Shown here in pieces: positions 45,112 to 56,287 of a DNA stretch of 64,000 bases. Position 1 is the first letter of the stretch; each line of letters opens with the position of its first letter. Under the pieces are notes generated by a model. That model was given only the letters and a program-made list of their open reading frames with translations, made no database searches and had not been told where the DNA came from. The stretch spans positions 1,302,001 to 1,366,000 of the forward strand of contig JAETXT010000003.1 of the NCBI GenBank assembly GCA_019188255.1, read 5' to 3'. The DNA is from Verticillium longisporum. Lineage: Eukaryota > Ascomycota > Sordariomycetes > Glomerellales > Plectosphaerellaceae. Made by a program: the position numbers and the translations under genes.

Positions 45112-46508
45112 ATGCCGCCCCCTCCGCCGCCTCCACCACCTCCCATGCCCGTCATGGGTGGCCCTCCCCCTCCTCCGCCTCCCCCGCCTGGAGGACCACC
45201 AGCCGCCAACCTCCCCTCCAGGCCACCCACTGGCGCCGGACGTGTATGTGAAAGACTCGAATCTCAACCTCGATCGTGAAACCCCGGCACAATCACTGAC
45301 TTGTTCTCCCAGGGTGCTCTTCTCGGCGAAATCGGCAGGGGCAAGGCGCTTCGAAAGGCAGTGACGAATGATCGCTCGGCACCTATCGTCGGCAAGTCTG
45401 CGAATAGCTCGGCCGGCCCCCCTATCGGCGGCGCACCTCCAGTTCCTGGTATGGGAATGGGTGGCATGCCCAAACCTCCCGGAGGGCTCGCCCCCCCTGC
45501 TCCTGGAAACCGCGCCAGAAGCAACAGCGACCAGAGCGGACGTGAGAGCTCAGGCGCAGGCATGGACGCCGCACCACAACTGGGCGGGCTCTTCGCAGGC
45601 GGCATGCCGAAGCTGCGGAAGAGCCGCGGCGGCGTCGACACGGGTGCTTCTGATTCCTCTTCATACCTCTCCGACCCAGAGTCGAGCGGCAGGTCCTTCT
45701 CCGCACCCAAGCCGCCCACCATGAGCGCGCCCAGGCCGCCGGGCGCCGCGGCACCCAGCATACCCGGAAGACCGTCACTGCGGCCGCCGCCCATCGGCAA
45801 GAAGGGACCACCTCCCCCATCGGCAAGAAGCCCCCCCTACCGGCCTCGCGCAAACCATCCTCCTCCATGCTGAGCCAGCCACCCTCCATTCCAGGAACGC
45901 CAGCGCCGCCGCCGCCGCCCTCTGCAGCACCGGCACCACCCCCTCCACCTCCGTCGGCGGCACCAGCTCCGCCAGCGCCACCTCCACCACCGCCCTCGGC
46001 TGCTCCCCGCCCGCCACCTTCTCCAGCGACATCTTCTCCGGCACCACCACCACCGCCGCCTGCCGGCCCTCCAAACCTGGCAGCCCAAGCCGCCATCCGC
46101 GCAGCAAGCCTGCCGCCCTCCCCCTCGCCAAGCAGCGCGCCCCCGGCCCCGCCTCCCCCACCACCAGCGGCCTCCTCCCCGCCGCCGCCACCCCCTCCAG
46201 CCGCGCCCCCCTCCCGCAACCGCGCCGGCTCTCTGCTGCGAACCCCCATGCTCGACCCCAGCGCCTTCACCCTTTCCGCCCCCAACGGCGCCGCCAGCCC
46301 GAGCCCCACCCGCTCCGCCGGCGGTCTCACCTCGCCGCCTCCTCCCGGTGGCGGCGGCGGCCCGCGCTACGTCGTGCACGACCCGCGCTGGAAGTTCCAG
46401 GACGACAGCATGCTGCCCAAGCCTAGGGAGTTTGTCGGCGGGACGCGCAAGTACAGGGCTGGCAGGGGGAGCAGCGTGCCGCTGGACCTGGCCGCGTTGT
46501 CGGCGTGA
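45112..46508 (+). CDS. VRP1: Verprolin / WASP-interacting protein, one frame break
   Basis: Actin-patch protein that binds G-actin and WASP (Las17) to drive Arp2/3 actin assembly at endocytic sites and hyphal tips. Exons are 45112-45243 and 45313-46508, with a 69-bp intron (GTATGT to CCCAG). Repaired length is about 443 residues. It opens with Pro-rich runs, followed by a WH2 motif (GALLGEIGRGKALRKAVTND). A Gly/Pro/Ser middle and long PPPPPP blocks follow. The C-terminal WASP-binding motif contains RWKFQDDSMLPKPREFVGG and ends GRGSSVPLDLAALSA. The C run at 45814-45818 is one base short: before it the frame reads IGKKGPPPP, and after it IGKKPPLPASRKPSSSM. Sequence after the break would otherwise stop at 45873. 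Confidence 0.92.
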
Positions 46509-47280
46509 GCGGCTGTTTCTGCATGCCGGCGGTGACGACCATGCCGTCTGAGGTGACGGCCACGAGCGAAGAGGAGAAGGGCCAAGGAAGATGCGATGGA
46601 GGAACCCATGGCTAGGCCACACTGCATCTCATTGCAAGGTTACTAGCTTGCACGGCTGAATAGGCAATCAAGGTCTACGCCTACCCTGCTAGATACCCGG
46701 ATCAGATTTACCAGTGATGCGTAGGAGATGCAGCATGCAAGCCCATGCGAGTTAAAAAGTCAAGTGTGAAATAAGTATATTTTAGCCTCGCGCGTGCGAC
46801 CCCGAATGTGACTAGATGAATGACCCCCGCACACCACGCCACTCCATCGCCGTCGAAATCGATGGCTCCCTTCGCCTATTACCCGCTCTCCAGTCAACAT
46901 GAACGCCAACATGCAAAAGAACGCCGAGAGGTCCCTAGATTCGAAAGACTGATCAAAAAAACCAAAAGAGGGGCCAGAGGGCCAGAGGGCCAGAGGGCCT
47001 ACCGCCCAACCGTCATCCTTCATACGACATGGCCAACGCCCGGGCGAGCCCAGAGAGGGGTATCGTCTATATCGCAGCACCGCAGACCCCGCGTAAAGAC
47101 GCGGAGAAAAAAAGAAGCCACCGAAAACTGAAAAAAAGGCAAAAGTCAAATAAATGTCCCTGTTAAATCGTGTTGCTTCGTGGCTTGTCGTGCGGGAGCG
47201 GAGATGGTTTCGCTCTCCGGATCTCTCTCATCAGGTTACTCCAGAGTCATAAATGTAGCGCCCCCACCCATATTCGTCGC
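46509..47280. other. Convergent intergenic region with GGGCCAGA repeats
   Basis: The 3' flanks of verprolin and the tail-anchored gene. An 8-bp GGGCCAGA repeat (about 3.5 copies) lies at 46971-47000. No gene is supported. Confidence 0.55.
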
Positions 47281-48579
47281 TCAGCTCGATGCGACGACGC
47301 TTGCGCCCCAACGGAGCCGTCGCAGCCCGCCGGAGGAGCGAATCACCTCCCGGCCGCAGGACGACGAGTCAGCGGCCACGGAGGAGGCGTTGACACCGGC
47401 ACCGGCGCTGGCAAAGGCTTCCTGGCGGCCGACCTCTCGACCCATGACGTAGCCGGCGCCGAACCCGACGACGGACACGAGGACGACGACGCCGGCGCTC
47501 ATGACCCACGTCAGCAGCGTCGGGCTCATGAGGGCCGTCGTGCCGTCTTCGATGGCGACCTTTTTCTTCTTGGCCACGCGGGCCGAACGCGTCTGGGATG
47601 AGGCGCTGCGCTTGTGCTTGTCGACGCTGTCGCCGGGCGAGGGCGACGCGGTCGTCGCTGCGCGGGAGCGGGCTGGGGATTTGGCGCGTGGGATGGGCTC
47701 GGGGACGGGGGTGGGTGCCATGAGCTCGGCTTCGGGCATGAGGCGGAGCTCGACGGGCCGGGTGCTGGGGCCGACGCCGGCGAGGGTGGGAGGGGCGCCC
47801 TGCTGCTCGGCGTCCTTGTACTTGGGCAGGCCACGGGCGGCGGCGGCGCAGGAGAGCAGGGTCGTCAGCGACGTGCGGAGAGCCTCGTCGTGGTCGGCTT
47901 GGTAGGAGGGGGACATGAAGTGGCCGGGACCGCGCGAGACGCGCGTCTGCGAGCGCTGGCTCAACGCAGGGCGTACACGGCTGTGAGGGTGCGACGGCAT
48001 GCATGTGTTTGTCGAGTGGCGGCGGCTGCCCAGCCCTGGTGGGTGAGAAAATGCGTTGGGGTGTGGACGAAAGACTGGGTCGGCGGGGGCTCTGCCCAGT
48101 GCGGTGGCATTATCGTAGTCGTCATCGGAGTCCTCCGATGCCATCTGGGCCGGTCTCTGGAAGGACTGACGGATGGGCTGTTGGACGTTCTCGTTGGAGC
48201 TCGACAAGAGCCTGTCCTCTTCGCTCTCTGTCTCCTCGTATTCTTCCTGGCTGCTGGTGCCCCCTTGGATAGCAGCCTGGTCGACGTGGTAGGATCGTGG
48301 CCCAGGAGGTTGGACCCGACGGCGGCGGGCGGCGGGTGGGTTTCCGACCCTCAAGCCGGTCGTCACGATCTCGTCACCGATGGAGGAAAGGGAGGAAGAG
48401 GAGGGCTGGGAGGAGATCTCGACCCAGGATTCTGGCAACGTCAGCATCATGGCGGAGGCCATGCAGTGGCGACAAGACTGACCGTCATTTCTCCGTTGCG
48501 GTCCAACAGAGGACAAGGCGCCGTGCGAGGCGCTGTGCCAGTTCACACTGGCGCGTTCCTCGCGCTGCGTTGGGTGCAT
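47281..48579 (-). CDS. Ser-rich protein with C-terminal membrane segment, unknown function
   Basis: One frame of about 432 residues from the first ATG (48579, MHPTQREER). The longer frame to 48873 opens at TTG. The N-terminal half contains ESWVEISSQPSSSSLSSIGDEIVTTG and an acidic EEYEETESEEDRLLSSS. The middle is disordered with PxxP and Ser/Arg tracts and a basic VAKKKKVA. Near residue 365-390 is one hydrophobic segment (LLTWVMSAGVVVLVSVVGFGAGYVMG), then a short tail. A possible 51-bp in-frame intron (GTCAGT at 48480 down to CCAG at 48430) would remove 17 codons and join RRND to ESWVEI. It may be an organelle tail-anchored protein, but the function is unknown. Confidence 0.7.
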   Translation of the reverse strand: MHPTQREERASVNWHSASHGALSSVGPQRRNDGQSCRHCMASAMMLTLPESWVEISSQPSSSSLSSIGDEIVTTGLRVGNPPAARRRRVQPPGPRSYHVDQAAIQGGTSSQEEYEETESEEDRLLSSSNENVQQPIRQSFQRPAQMASEDSDDDYDNATALGRAPADPVFRPHPNAFSHPPGLGSRRHSTNTCMPSHPHSRVRPALSQRSQTRVSRGPGHFMSPSYQADHDEALRTSLTTLLSCAAAARGLPKYKDAEQQGAPPTLAGVGPSTRPVELRLMPEAELMAPTPVPEPIPRAKSPARSRAATTASPSPGDSVDKHKRSASSQTRSARVAKKKKVAIEDGTTALMSPTLLTWVMSAGVVVLVSVVGFGAGYVMGREVGRQEAFASAGAGVNASSVAADSSSCGREVIRSSGGLRRLRWGASVVASS

Positions 48580-50738
48580 GATGCCGGAGAGTCCAGTTTG
48601 GTGATGTGAAGCCGAACGAGACGATGGAACGCCGGAGATTCGAACGCGGAGGCTGCCGTGTTGAGGAACGCGCGGTGAGATGGAGAAAACTGGCGGGACC
48701 CCGCGCTTTGAGATGGACCTCCCACTGGTGATAAGCAAGGCAGGTGAGGGTGATGATGCTGAAAGAGACAAGACGGTATTGTCGCGTCGAAAGAGATGGA
48801 AGTTCGCGTGATGGGAGATGGGAGATGGAGAGATGAACTTGTCAATAGCATAGACCGCTTCGCTACCATCCAAGTCAAGTCAGCAGGTATCGGTCAGAAT
48901 GTTGAGGCTTTGTCGCTTTGTCTAGTCGTACCTTAGCACCATGGGCGCATGTAGCGGATACGTGGGTGGGTGTGTGGATGGCAGGCGGCGGCCGTGGGAA
49001 GGGGGGGGGGGGGCGGATGATGTGCTGGGCTGCCAGATACTGACTGGCTTGACCGGACTGGTACACTCCGACGCTACGACAGTGTCAGCTGTTTGTTTCA
49101 ACGAGACGGTGACTGTGTGGTGCCATGTATTTGCGTGGTGAACTCACAGTGTCAGTTAGACAGCTCCATGACGCCGTCAGACGCGGGGTACTTCCTCCCT
49201 CCACAGCGAGCGTTGCATACATGTATATGTATCCCTGGCTGCCCACTCACATGGTGTCTCGAGGCCAAGCGTCCAACGCACCCAGCCATTGCGGCCCGTC
49301 AGCTGCGCAATACCCCACCAAGTCCGCCAGCGAGCCCACTGGCCACTGACCAGCCCGCAGCAGACGCGCTATGCTGCTTATGCCCCTCAAGCCCCAGCAC
49401 CCTGTCGTTGCCTGCTTGCTGCTTGCTGCTTGCCTGCTTGCCAACTTGCCTGCTGGCCTGCGCACCTCTCGTCCCCTCACCGCCTTCCATCCGACACCGG
49501 CCGCATCTCAAAGCCCAACCCAACATGGGTCCTGGCATCATAATCGGCGACAGTAGCCTGATGCATCCTGCAGCTCTAGCCACGGCCGTGGTTGTTTATC
49601 AGATCAGATCAGATCCCAGCAGGAAAAAGAGAGTGGATATCGTCGCCGCCTGCGACTCTTCAGCCTCGACACAGCCTGGCCGTCATCAGATACCAAAATA
49701 TCGTTGGGTGTGTCTTGTCTGGTGCGACCATGCCAGCTCCATCTTACCCCAACGAAACCTCTCGTGACCTGCCTACTCAGGTGGGTAGTTACACAACGTA
49801 GCCTGCTCCCACCCTCATGGCCTTGTTTGTGGGTGTCCATGTCTCGCTTCCTGGTACTGATCAGCTCGTGAATCCAATCATGGGGCTCAGCCTCACGTAC
49901 CTGGATCCCGTGCCAACAGACACCACCTTGATATCATTCTCTCAAACGTACCCCGGGATACATCACACTTTCACGATAACATCACGCTTTGGAGGCACAG
50001 TCTCGTCATCGTACAAACATTTTGGATTCTTTTACACTCCATAAACGCCGTTTCCCATGTCTACCGGCTACCCATACACGCATCGAGAGCCCAGGCTAAG
50101 GGGGGGTTTCGGGGAGGCATACTTACTCCGGTCATGATCAACTCTTTCGACAATTGTCGTCGCAAGGCAAAATAGTGAAAAAGCCCACGGCGAACACACA
50201 GCTCCGAAGAGACTGCATCCGACAGCCAAAGCCGTCGCAGATTATCCCTCAGAAGCCCACAAAGCCCACAAGCCCACAGATGAATGTGATCGCACAAACC
50301 CGGTCCACTTCCAACCACCGCGACATCTCTTCCGCTTTCCTGCAAGCAGGACAGAAGAAAAAGTCATCGCGGCGACGAAAGCTTCGTACCGATTCGTGCT
50401 CGATCCAAGCCGTCTGCCCACTGTGTAGTATCTCGGTGTGATCCAAAAGAGCCCTCTGATTGAAGTGTCAAGTGCGTGTCTCTCGTTGCTCGAAGAAAAG
50501 CGTCTCAAGCTGCCATCCGAGTGCCAAGTCGGAGCAGCGCCTCAAAAATGATGCCACGAGCCCACGGGTCCCGAGAGTGCCCAAAATAAAAGCCATCAAA
50601 GCCCACAGCTCCAGGTGGAGCGCATAGCCCTCAGTGTGCCTCTCTTCCTCTCTCTCTCTCACACACACACTCGCTCTCTCAGTACAAGTTTGCCCTCAGA
50701 TCAGGTCCGATAAACGACGAAAGGGGGGGGTATCATGC
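48580..50738. other. Long intergenic region, 2.2 kb
   Basis: Frames such as 49093-49767 (plus) are Cys/Leu/Pro-rich by virtue of CTGCTTG repeats (about 49395-49445) and are not supported as genes. ATCAG repeats lie at 49600-49616, and a CT/AC run at 50640-50670 sits near the NSR1 3' end. Confidence 0.5.
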
Positions 50739-52297
50739 TTAGAAGGTGACCTTGGTGCCCTTGAAGTCACCGAGGCCGCCACGGTTGGTCGAGGAGAAGC
50801 CACCGCGGCCACCGCCACGGCCACCACCACGGCCGCCGAAGCCGCCGCGACCGCCACCACGACCTCCGCGGTCACCGAAGCCACCGCGGCCGCCACGGCC
50901 GCCACCACGACCACCGAATCCGCCACGGCCGCCGCCGCCGTCACGCTGGGGGCGCTGACCGGCGTAGTCCAGACGGACGGCGCGGCCGGAGCTGCCCTCA
51001 CCGAGGTACTGGCCGTTGAGCTCGGAAAGAGCCTTCTTGGCGTCATCAATCGAGCTGAAGGAGACATAGCCGAAGCCCTTCAGGTTGCCAGACTCACTGC
51101 GGGGTAGTTAGCACCATGTTCATGGATGTGGTAGAACCATAGAACTTACGGGTCGGTGGGCAGGCGGACGCTGGTAGGCTCAGCAACAGTGGCGAAGAAG
51201 GCGTGGACGGTGTCCTGGTCCATCTCGAAAGAGATGTTGCCAACGAAGAGGGTGTCGCTCTCGGGGGAGGCTGTCACCGTGGCGCTGGGCGCGGTCGTTG
51301 GCGCGGTCGCCAGGGTTGTCGCTGCGCCCGGGGCGCTTGGCGGAGAAGTCGATGTTCATGTTACGGCCCACAAGCTCAGTGCCGTACTTGACCTCGAGAG
51401 CGGCCTTGGCAGACTCGGAGGCGGAGAAGACGACGTAGCCGAAGCCACGGCTGCGACCACCCTCCCTGTCGGTGATGACGCCGCCGGCAGTCGGGTTGGG
51501 GAACTCAGAGAGGGCCTGGTACAGGATGTCGTCGTTGACGGCCCAGGCGAGGGAGCCGACGAACAGGGTGGCGCTCTGCTCAGACATGTCCTCAGTGCGG
51601 GCCTTCTTGGGGGGGATGACGGGGTCATCGAGAGCCTTGCGCTTCTTGCTGGGCTCCTCAGCCTTGGGGGCCTCCTCCTTCTCATCAGAGTCGGAGTCGG
51701 AGTCGGAAGAGTCGGAGTCAGAGTCAGACGAATCAGAAGACTGTAAAAGAAATCAGCAAGCAGCGCAGAGATGGCGGCACAATGGCGGGTTCTACTCACA
51801 GCCTCGGCCTTGGCAGCGGGCTTCTCGTCCGAGTCGCTCTCGGAAGAATCAGAGTCAGAGTCGGAGTCGGAGGACTCAGCCTTCTTAGCGACACCGTTGG
51901 ACTTGGCCTGCTTGGTCTTGGGCTTGGCCTCCTCCTCAGAGTCGGAAGAGTCGGACGACTCAGCCTCGGACTCGGAGTCAGAGGAGTCAGAAGACTCCTC
52001 CTTCTTGGCAGCGGCCTTCTTGCCGTTGGCGGCCTTCTTCTTGGGCTTCTCCTCATCAGACTCAGAGTCAGAAGAGTCGGAGGACTCGGCCTCAGAGTCG
52101 GAAGACTCGGAGCTCTCAGACTCAGACTCGACCTTCTTCGACTTCTTCTTGGTAGCCTTCTCAGCAACCTCCTTGGCCACCTTCTTGGACTTGGCCTTGG
52201 GGCTGTCGGCGGGCTTGGTGACGCCGGCCGCCTTCACCTTGGTGAGAGGGTCGGAAGAGCCCTTCTTCCTCGACTTGACGGAAGTAGACTTGCCCAT
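50739..52297 (-). CDS. NSR1: Nucleolin-like nucleolar RNA-binding protein (Nsr1/Gar2), one frame break
   Basis: Nucleolar protein for pre-rRNA processing and 40S assembly. Exons on the minus strand are 52297-51800, 51740-51150 and 51096-50739. Repaired length is about 481 residues. The N-terminal 200 residues are Lys-rich followed by Ser/Asp/Glu blocks (SSDSSDSESDEE). RRM1 begins at SATLFVGSLAW (about 222), with RSRGFGYVVF. RRM2 begins at DTLFVGNISFEMDQD, with LKGFGYVSF. The end is an RGG/GGRGG tract. Introns are 59 bp (GTGAGT) and 53 bp (GTAAGT, branch GCTAAC). Between HGDS and PESDTLFVGN the frame shifts at the coding C run (51263-51267), consistent with one extra base. Only then do the two downstream splice phases close. 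The complex I 12-kDa gene diverges from its 5' end. Confidence 0.92.
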
Positions 52298-52800
52298 TGT
52301 GACGGTGCGGGGTAGGGTAGATGAAGGGTGTTTGAGGGGAAGGAATGATGAAAGGGAGTTCGCACGAAGAATGGCAGTCGAAGAATCCCGAGAGTGTGTA
52401 GGAAAGTGCGAAGGCTGAGATTGCGCTGGGCAGGTGCAGGGTTTTAAGGAACCTTGGGGGGAGACTGCCGTGGTGGTTGGGATGGTCGCAAAGGGTCCTC
52501 GATTTTTTTGATTTTTTAGCGGGTCCTGCAACTTTTTCTGCAGCTGTTGTGGAGCGGGCGGTGAGCACGAGAGAAGCCTGCATGCGCACGGCCAGCAGCC
52601 TGGAGATCTCGAAGGTACGTACCGTTTTCTGCTTTTGCCTGGATTGACAGGCCACAATCGAAACTCGAGCTTGCCGCGAGCCGTGCCCATTGAACGTCGT
52701 GACATTACCAAACCACTCCAAGCCAGCATTCATCCCACCCTCACGAACTGTCACGCCTCCTCAACTCTGTCCACCGCCCCGAGCAACGCCAATTGCCAAA
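52298..52800. promoter_or_regulatory. Divergent intergenic region NSR1/complex I subunit
   Basis: 503 bp between two start codons. It contains a T-rich/A-rich tract at 52503-52530 (GATTTTTTTGATTTTTTAGC), plausible as a nucleosome-depleted core of a shared promoter. No other motif is seen. Confidence 0.5.
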
Positions 52801-53205
52801 ATGCCGACTCCCGAATCCCCCATGTTCCTGGCCCAGAAGCCGAAGGTCGCCCCCACATTCGACGGCGTCGACTACGATGACAACAAAGCATTCAAGCAGG
52901 CACAGGACGCTATCATCAGGGAACAATGGGTCGGAGCTATGATGGTGCGCCTCACTGGCGAGGAGCTGGGCAAGTGCTACTTGCGCGAGGGTGTCAACCA
53001 CCTGGAGAAGTGCGGTCACCTGCGAGGTTAGCACGCCGAGGTCCCCTCCGCCTGGTCGATACATGACCATTGGGAGAGAAGTTTATGAGAAAAGAAGACT
53101 AACAAGTTCACAGAGAGGTACCTGCAATTGCTGAAGGAGAAGAAGGTCACGGGTACTCTGTTCGAGCAAACAAACTACATCACGAAGCAGGAGAACAAGC
53201 AATGA
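52801..53205 (+). CDS. Complex I accessory subunit, 12-kDa (NDUFB10/PDSW-like)
   Basis: Small subunit of the membrane arm of mitochondrial NADH:ubiquinone oxidoreductase. Exons are 52801-53026 and 53114-53205, giving 105 residues. The donor is GTTAGC (less common), the acceptor CACAG, and CTAAC precedes it by 7 nt. The protein opens MPTPESPMFLAQKPKVAPTFDG, then FKQAQDAIIREQWVGAMMVRLTGEELGKCYLREGVNHLEKCGHLRERYLQLL. The two cysteines in KCYxREGVNHLEKC match the conserved pattern. It matches the 12.3-kDa-type subunit of Neurospora in character; I did not verify identity. Confidence 0.87.
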
Positions 53206-53737
53206 GGGGCGGCAACTGGGATGTCTGAACTTCAATGCTGTGGAGATCGGGAGATGCAGATGAGGAGTCTTCTGCAAGGATAGAGACGAAGTGCAACCAG
53301 CGATCCTTGGAGAGTATTGAGGCCAGGGAACGTGGTTTGACGGCATCAAGCCGGAGCCATATCTCAGCATGTACATATAGAGTAGTCGAGCGAACCGAGT
53401 CGAGTTATGCACCTATCCAACAAATCCGTCTGTCCACAATCCGATGCCTGATGCACGAGCAAGCTTTCCGTTCTCAGTATTTCTACTAATGCTAGTTGAA
53501 GAAATCTTGTGAAGCTGGTGGCGCATTCAAGCTGTGTCTTTGTTGATCAATCGTCAAGACCAACATCTGTCAGTGGTCGATACCTCACGTGCCAAGACTG
53601 CGCACCGAGCTCATCCCGCCCACCCCAGAATTTTTAGTCCCTATCCCCCAAACTCGCGACAGACCTCACCTCCATCCTCAGCAAAACGCCAGTCCTCCAC
53701 TCACGGCCGACGTCTCGCCTCTCCCCTAGCCGCGACA
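53206..53737. other. Intergenic region, no gene seen
   Basis: About 530 bp: the 3' flank of the complex I gene and the promoter and leader of the mL54 gene. No structure noticed. Confidence 0.55.
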
Positions 53738-54480
53738 ATGATCTGCCGAACTTGCCTCCGTCGCGCAGCGACGACCCTGCCTCTTCGCACTGTCGCCCCG
53801 ATCCCCCTTGCCAGACCATTCTCCATCTCTGCTTCCACAAGGTCATCACCAGCAGGCAGCCTGGGCACCTCCGAAGCTTCGCCTGCCTCGTCGACCGCCG
53901 AACCCACCGCCACGCCCACTCTCTCCACGCCCATCGACCTCCCTTCCGCTGCCGCCGCGAAGCCGGTCCGTGAACCCTCCTCCTGCAAGGCCGGCACGGT
54001 GCTCAATGGCCTGAACTACTTCAAGGGCAAGACCGACCCTGTCGCCCTCGCCGACGAGGAATACCCCGACTGGCTCTGGGACTGCCTGGTCTTCAAGGCT
54101 AAGGAGGATGCTGACGCCGATGCTGGGGCTGCCGACGAGTTCTGTGAGTATCTATCCACCCTGTCTGATCTGGTCTGCCGATGAGCTCCGAGCTGCCATC
54201 TGCGCGTGACAGTACCAAAGCTAACGCCCTCCTAGCCAAATCTGCAAAGCTTCGTCGCAAGGCCGCCAAGCGCAAGGCCAAGCTCCTCGCCGAGGGCGGC
54301 ATCGATGCCCTGGCACCCAAGGTACCTCTGTTCCAGCAGTCTATTAACCTGCCTGGTGAGGAGGGCGGCAGTGTCGAAGACAACCTCATGGCGGCTGGAA
54401 AGCGCGAGGAGCTGAGACAGGCCATGCGCAGCGAGCGTAAGCGCAAGATCAAGGAGTCCAACTACCTCAAGTCTATGTAA
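53738..54480 (+). CDS. MRPL37: Mitochondrial large-subunit ribosomal protein mL54 (MRPL37)
   Basis: Protein of the mitochondrial large ribosomal subunit. Exons are 53738-54143 and 54236-54480, giving 216 residues. The 92-bp intron (GTGAGT to CCTAG, branch CTAAC) splits a Ser codon: DEF|SKSAKLRRK. The N-terminus (MICRTCLRRAATTLPLRTVAPIPLARPF) is a mitochondrial presequence. The conserved core is SSCKAGTVLNGLNYFKGKTDPVALADEEYPDWLW, typical of the family, followed by KLRRKAAKRKAK and RQAMRSERKRKIKESNYLKSM. It converges with TAF7 over 286 bp. Confidence 0.93.
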
Positions 54481-54766
54481 AATGCATGGGGAATTGGACG
54501 TGGACAACCGGTATGGGCGCTGTCCGGGTCAACAAATGCGTTTAGGACCCGGCGATTGATGTATCATAACGGGACAGCCGGGGAGCTACGCGAATGGGGT
54601 GGGACATGCACACTAGGATAGAGTTGGCGTGAGGCCGGCCTGTATACCAACACTTTGTGTATCAAATAGACTCAAGTCATGGTCATTTACCGGTGGGCCC
54701 CATAAGTGCCAGTTTGGACGTTGGTGCTACGGGTCTCCGCCATGTAGAGGCTGCTCTGTCACGGCT

Positions 54767-56287
54767 CTACTCCTCTTCCTCCTCCTCTTCATCCTCAGGC
54801 GGTAAAGACGAAAGCTTGACCCCCAGTTCGGCCTTGAGATTCCGTAGACGGCTCTCAATCCTGCGCGACAGAATCTTGTTGCCTGCGTTTTGTGCAAGCT
54901 CTGCTTCTGTTTGCGCGATACTCTTCTTGAGCGCCGCAATGTCCTCGCGTACGCCCTTGATCCGAGTCTGCTCCTCGTTATCAACGTCGCTGTCATCGTC
55001 CTCGTCGCTGACTTCTTCCTCTTCTTCCTCTTCGTTTGCACTTTCCTGCGCGCGGCCGGCGGGCGTGCCAGAGTTCATTGTACCCGGCGTCACGCCATCG
55101 AGCTGTGTGGCTGGCGTCTGTCCTTCTGGCTCGTCATCGTTCATCATCTCCATTTCAAGTGCAGCCTCAAGGTCGGCCGCCATGTCGTCGTCATCATCCT
55201 CGACCATCGCACCTGCAGCGTAGCCTGACGCCGGGAAATAGCCGCTGTCATCGACCTCGCCGTCGGCATCCTCCTCATCCGAGTAGCCTGCGTCTTCGTC
55301 GCCTTCATCTTCAGAGTGCATTTGTCGGTCGTCCATGAACTCATACCGCGAGCTCACGGCAGCCGAATCAGCTTGAAGCAGCTTCTTAACCTCTGCCTCC
55401 TTGAGCTCGATTTCTGACCGCTCAATGACTTTTGCGAATCTCTGGTTGACGGCATCGTGCATCGGGGGAGTGAGCCCGTGCGGCCACTTGAATCCTGGCT
55501 GGACCATGGGCGGGAGAGGGGCCTTGCGTGCTTCGTCCTCGGATGCTACCTTCTGGAAAACAAGCAGCATGTTGCAGATGTCGGCAGACTTCATGAAAGT
55601 CTTGCGGTCCCACGTCTTCATACCCTCCGTGATTGTAGGCAGCTCGAGCATGACAGCGGCGTACAGCTGGCCTTTAACTTGCACGACAGCACGCCGTGCC
55701 TCGTCTTCGAGCCACTTGATCGCGAGGTCTGCGCCGCCCAGCGACCGGGGCATGCCAAACTTGCCCTCCTCCATACAGCGACGGATGTAGTCGCAGGGCT
55801 CTCCAGGCAGCAAGCGCAAGAGGAAGTGATCTTCGCTGGTCGGGACTATCTCGCGGTCGCTCGCTTCCGAATCGTAGCCATCGCCAGGCGGGTGGTACGG
55901 GGGCTTGCCCCTCGACTTGAGGATGAGGCCACTACTCGTGCGCGGCAAGGCGGAGTTGGGTGTCTTGAGGAGCTTGATCCTCTTCGCCGGCTGCCCAGTA
56001 ACGGGGTCATCCTCATCGTCGATCTCGTATTGCTCCCTCTTTTTCGACTCGATCAGTTTGTTCGTTGGCTTGGTCTGGCGGCCCGCTTTCGTCTTCGCGT
56101 TTGTTGGTTTGGGTGTCGCAGAGGCCGGCGTCGAAGGTTGTGATGCCTTGAGTCTGATCTTTGGTGTCGCGAGAGGCGTAGCGGCTGACTGGGGCGCCTT
56201 TGTAGCGTTGGCATCGCTGAAGGAAGCAGCGCGACTCACGCTGAGCTTCAGCTTCGGCCGCGGCGGAGGAGCGCTGATGCCCGACAT
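54767..56287 (-). CDS. TAF7: TFIID subunit TAF7
   Basis: Subunit of the general transcription factor TFIID that binds and restrains TAF1; nuclear. Single exon, 506 residues, ATG at 56287. A basic N-terminus (MSGISAPPPRPKLKLSV, then KIRLKAS) has GQPAKRIKLLK. The TAFII55 domain (about 155-290) begins EDHFLLRLLPGEPCDYIRRCMEEGKFG. It continues with VVQVKGQLYAAVMLELPTITEGMKTWDRKTFMKSADICNMLLVF, PLPPMVQPGFKWPHGLTPPM. Acidic runs (EDDDDDMAADLE, EEEEEEEVSDEDDDSD) and a coiled-coil near 445-495 (DIAALKKSIAQTEAELAQNAGNKIL...) precede a Glu-run terminus. This size and order are normal for fungal TAF7. Confidence 0.95.
   Translation of the reverse strand: MSGISAPPPRPKLKLSVSRAASFSDANATKAPQSAATPLATPKIRLKASQPSTPASATPKPTNAKTKAGRQTKPTNKLIESKKREQYEIDDEDDPVTGQPAKRIKLLKTPNSALPRTSSGLILKSRGKPPYHPPGDGYDSEASDREIVPTSEDHFLLRLLPGEPCDYIRRCMEEGKFGMPRSLGGADLAIKWLEDEARRAVVQVKGQLYAAVMLELPTITEGMKTWDRKTFMKSADICNMLLVFQKVASEDEARKAPLPPMVQPGFKWPHGLTPPMHDAVNQRFAKVIERSEIELKEAEVKKLLQADSAAVSSRYEFMDDRQMHSEDEGDEDAGYSDEEDADGEVDDSGYFPASGYAAGAMVEDDDDDMAADLEAALEMEMMNDDEPEGQTPATQLDGVTPGTMNSGTPAGRAQESANEEEEEEEVSDEDDDSDVDNEEQTRIKGVREDIAALKKSIAQTEAELAQNAGNKILSRRIESRLRNLKAELGVKLSSLPPEDEEEEEEE

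Noticed and set aside
45422..46622. Long minus frames opposite verprolin (300 and 260 codons)
   Set aside because: Reverse complement of poly-Pro codons gives Gly/Arg/Trp runs; the plus-strand WH2 and WASP-binding motifs identify the true strand.
48630..48660. Second T-loop-like TTCGAAT on the minus strand
   Set aside because: Flanking stems do not pair, and it lies upstream of a protein gene with no acceptor stem.
49093..49767. 224-codon Cys/Leu/Pro-rich plus frame
   Set aside because: Composition follows CTGCTTG repeats; no domain, no intron pattern, and the frame has no conserved feature.
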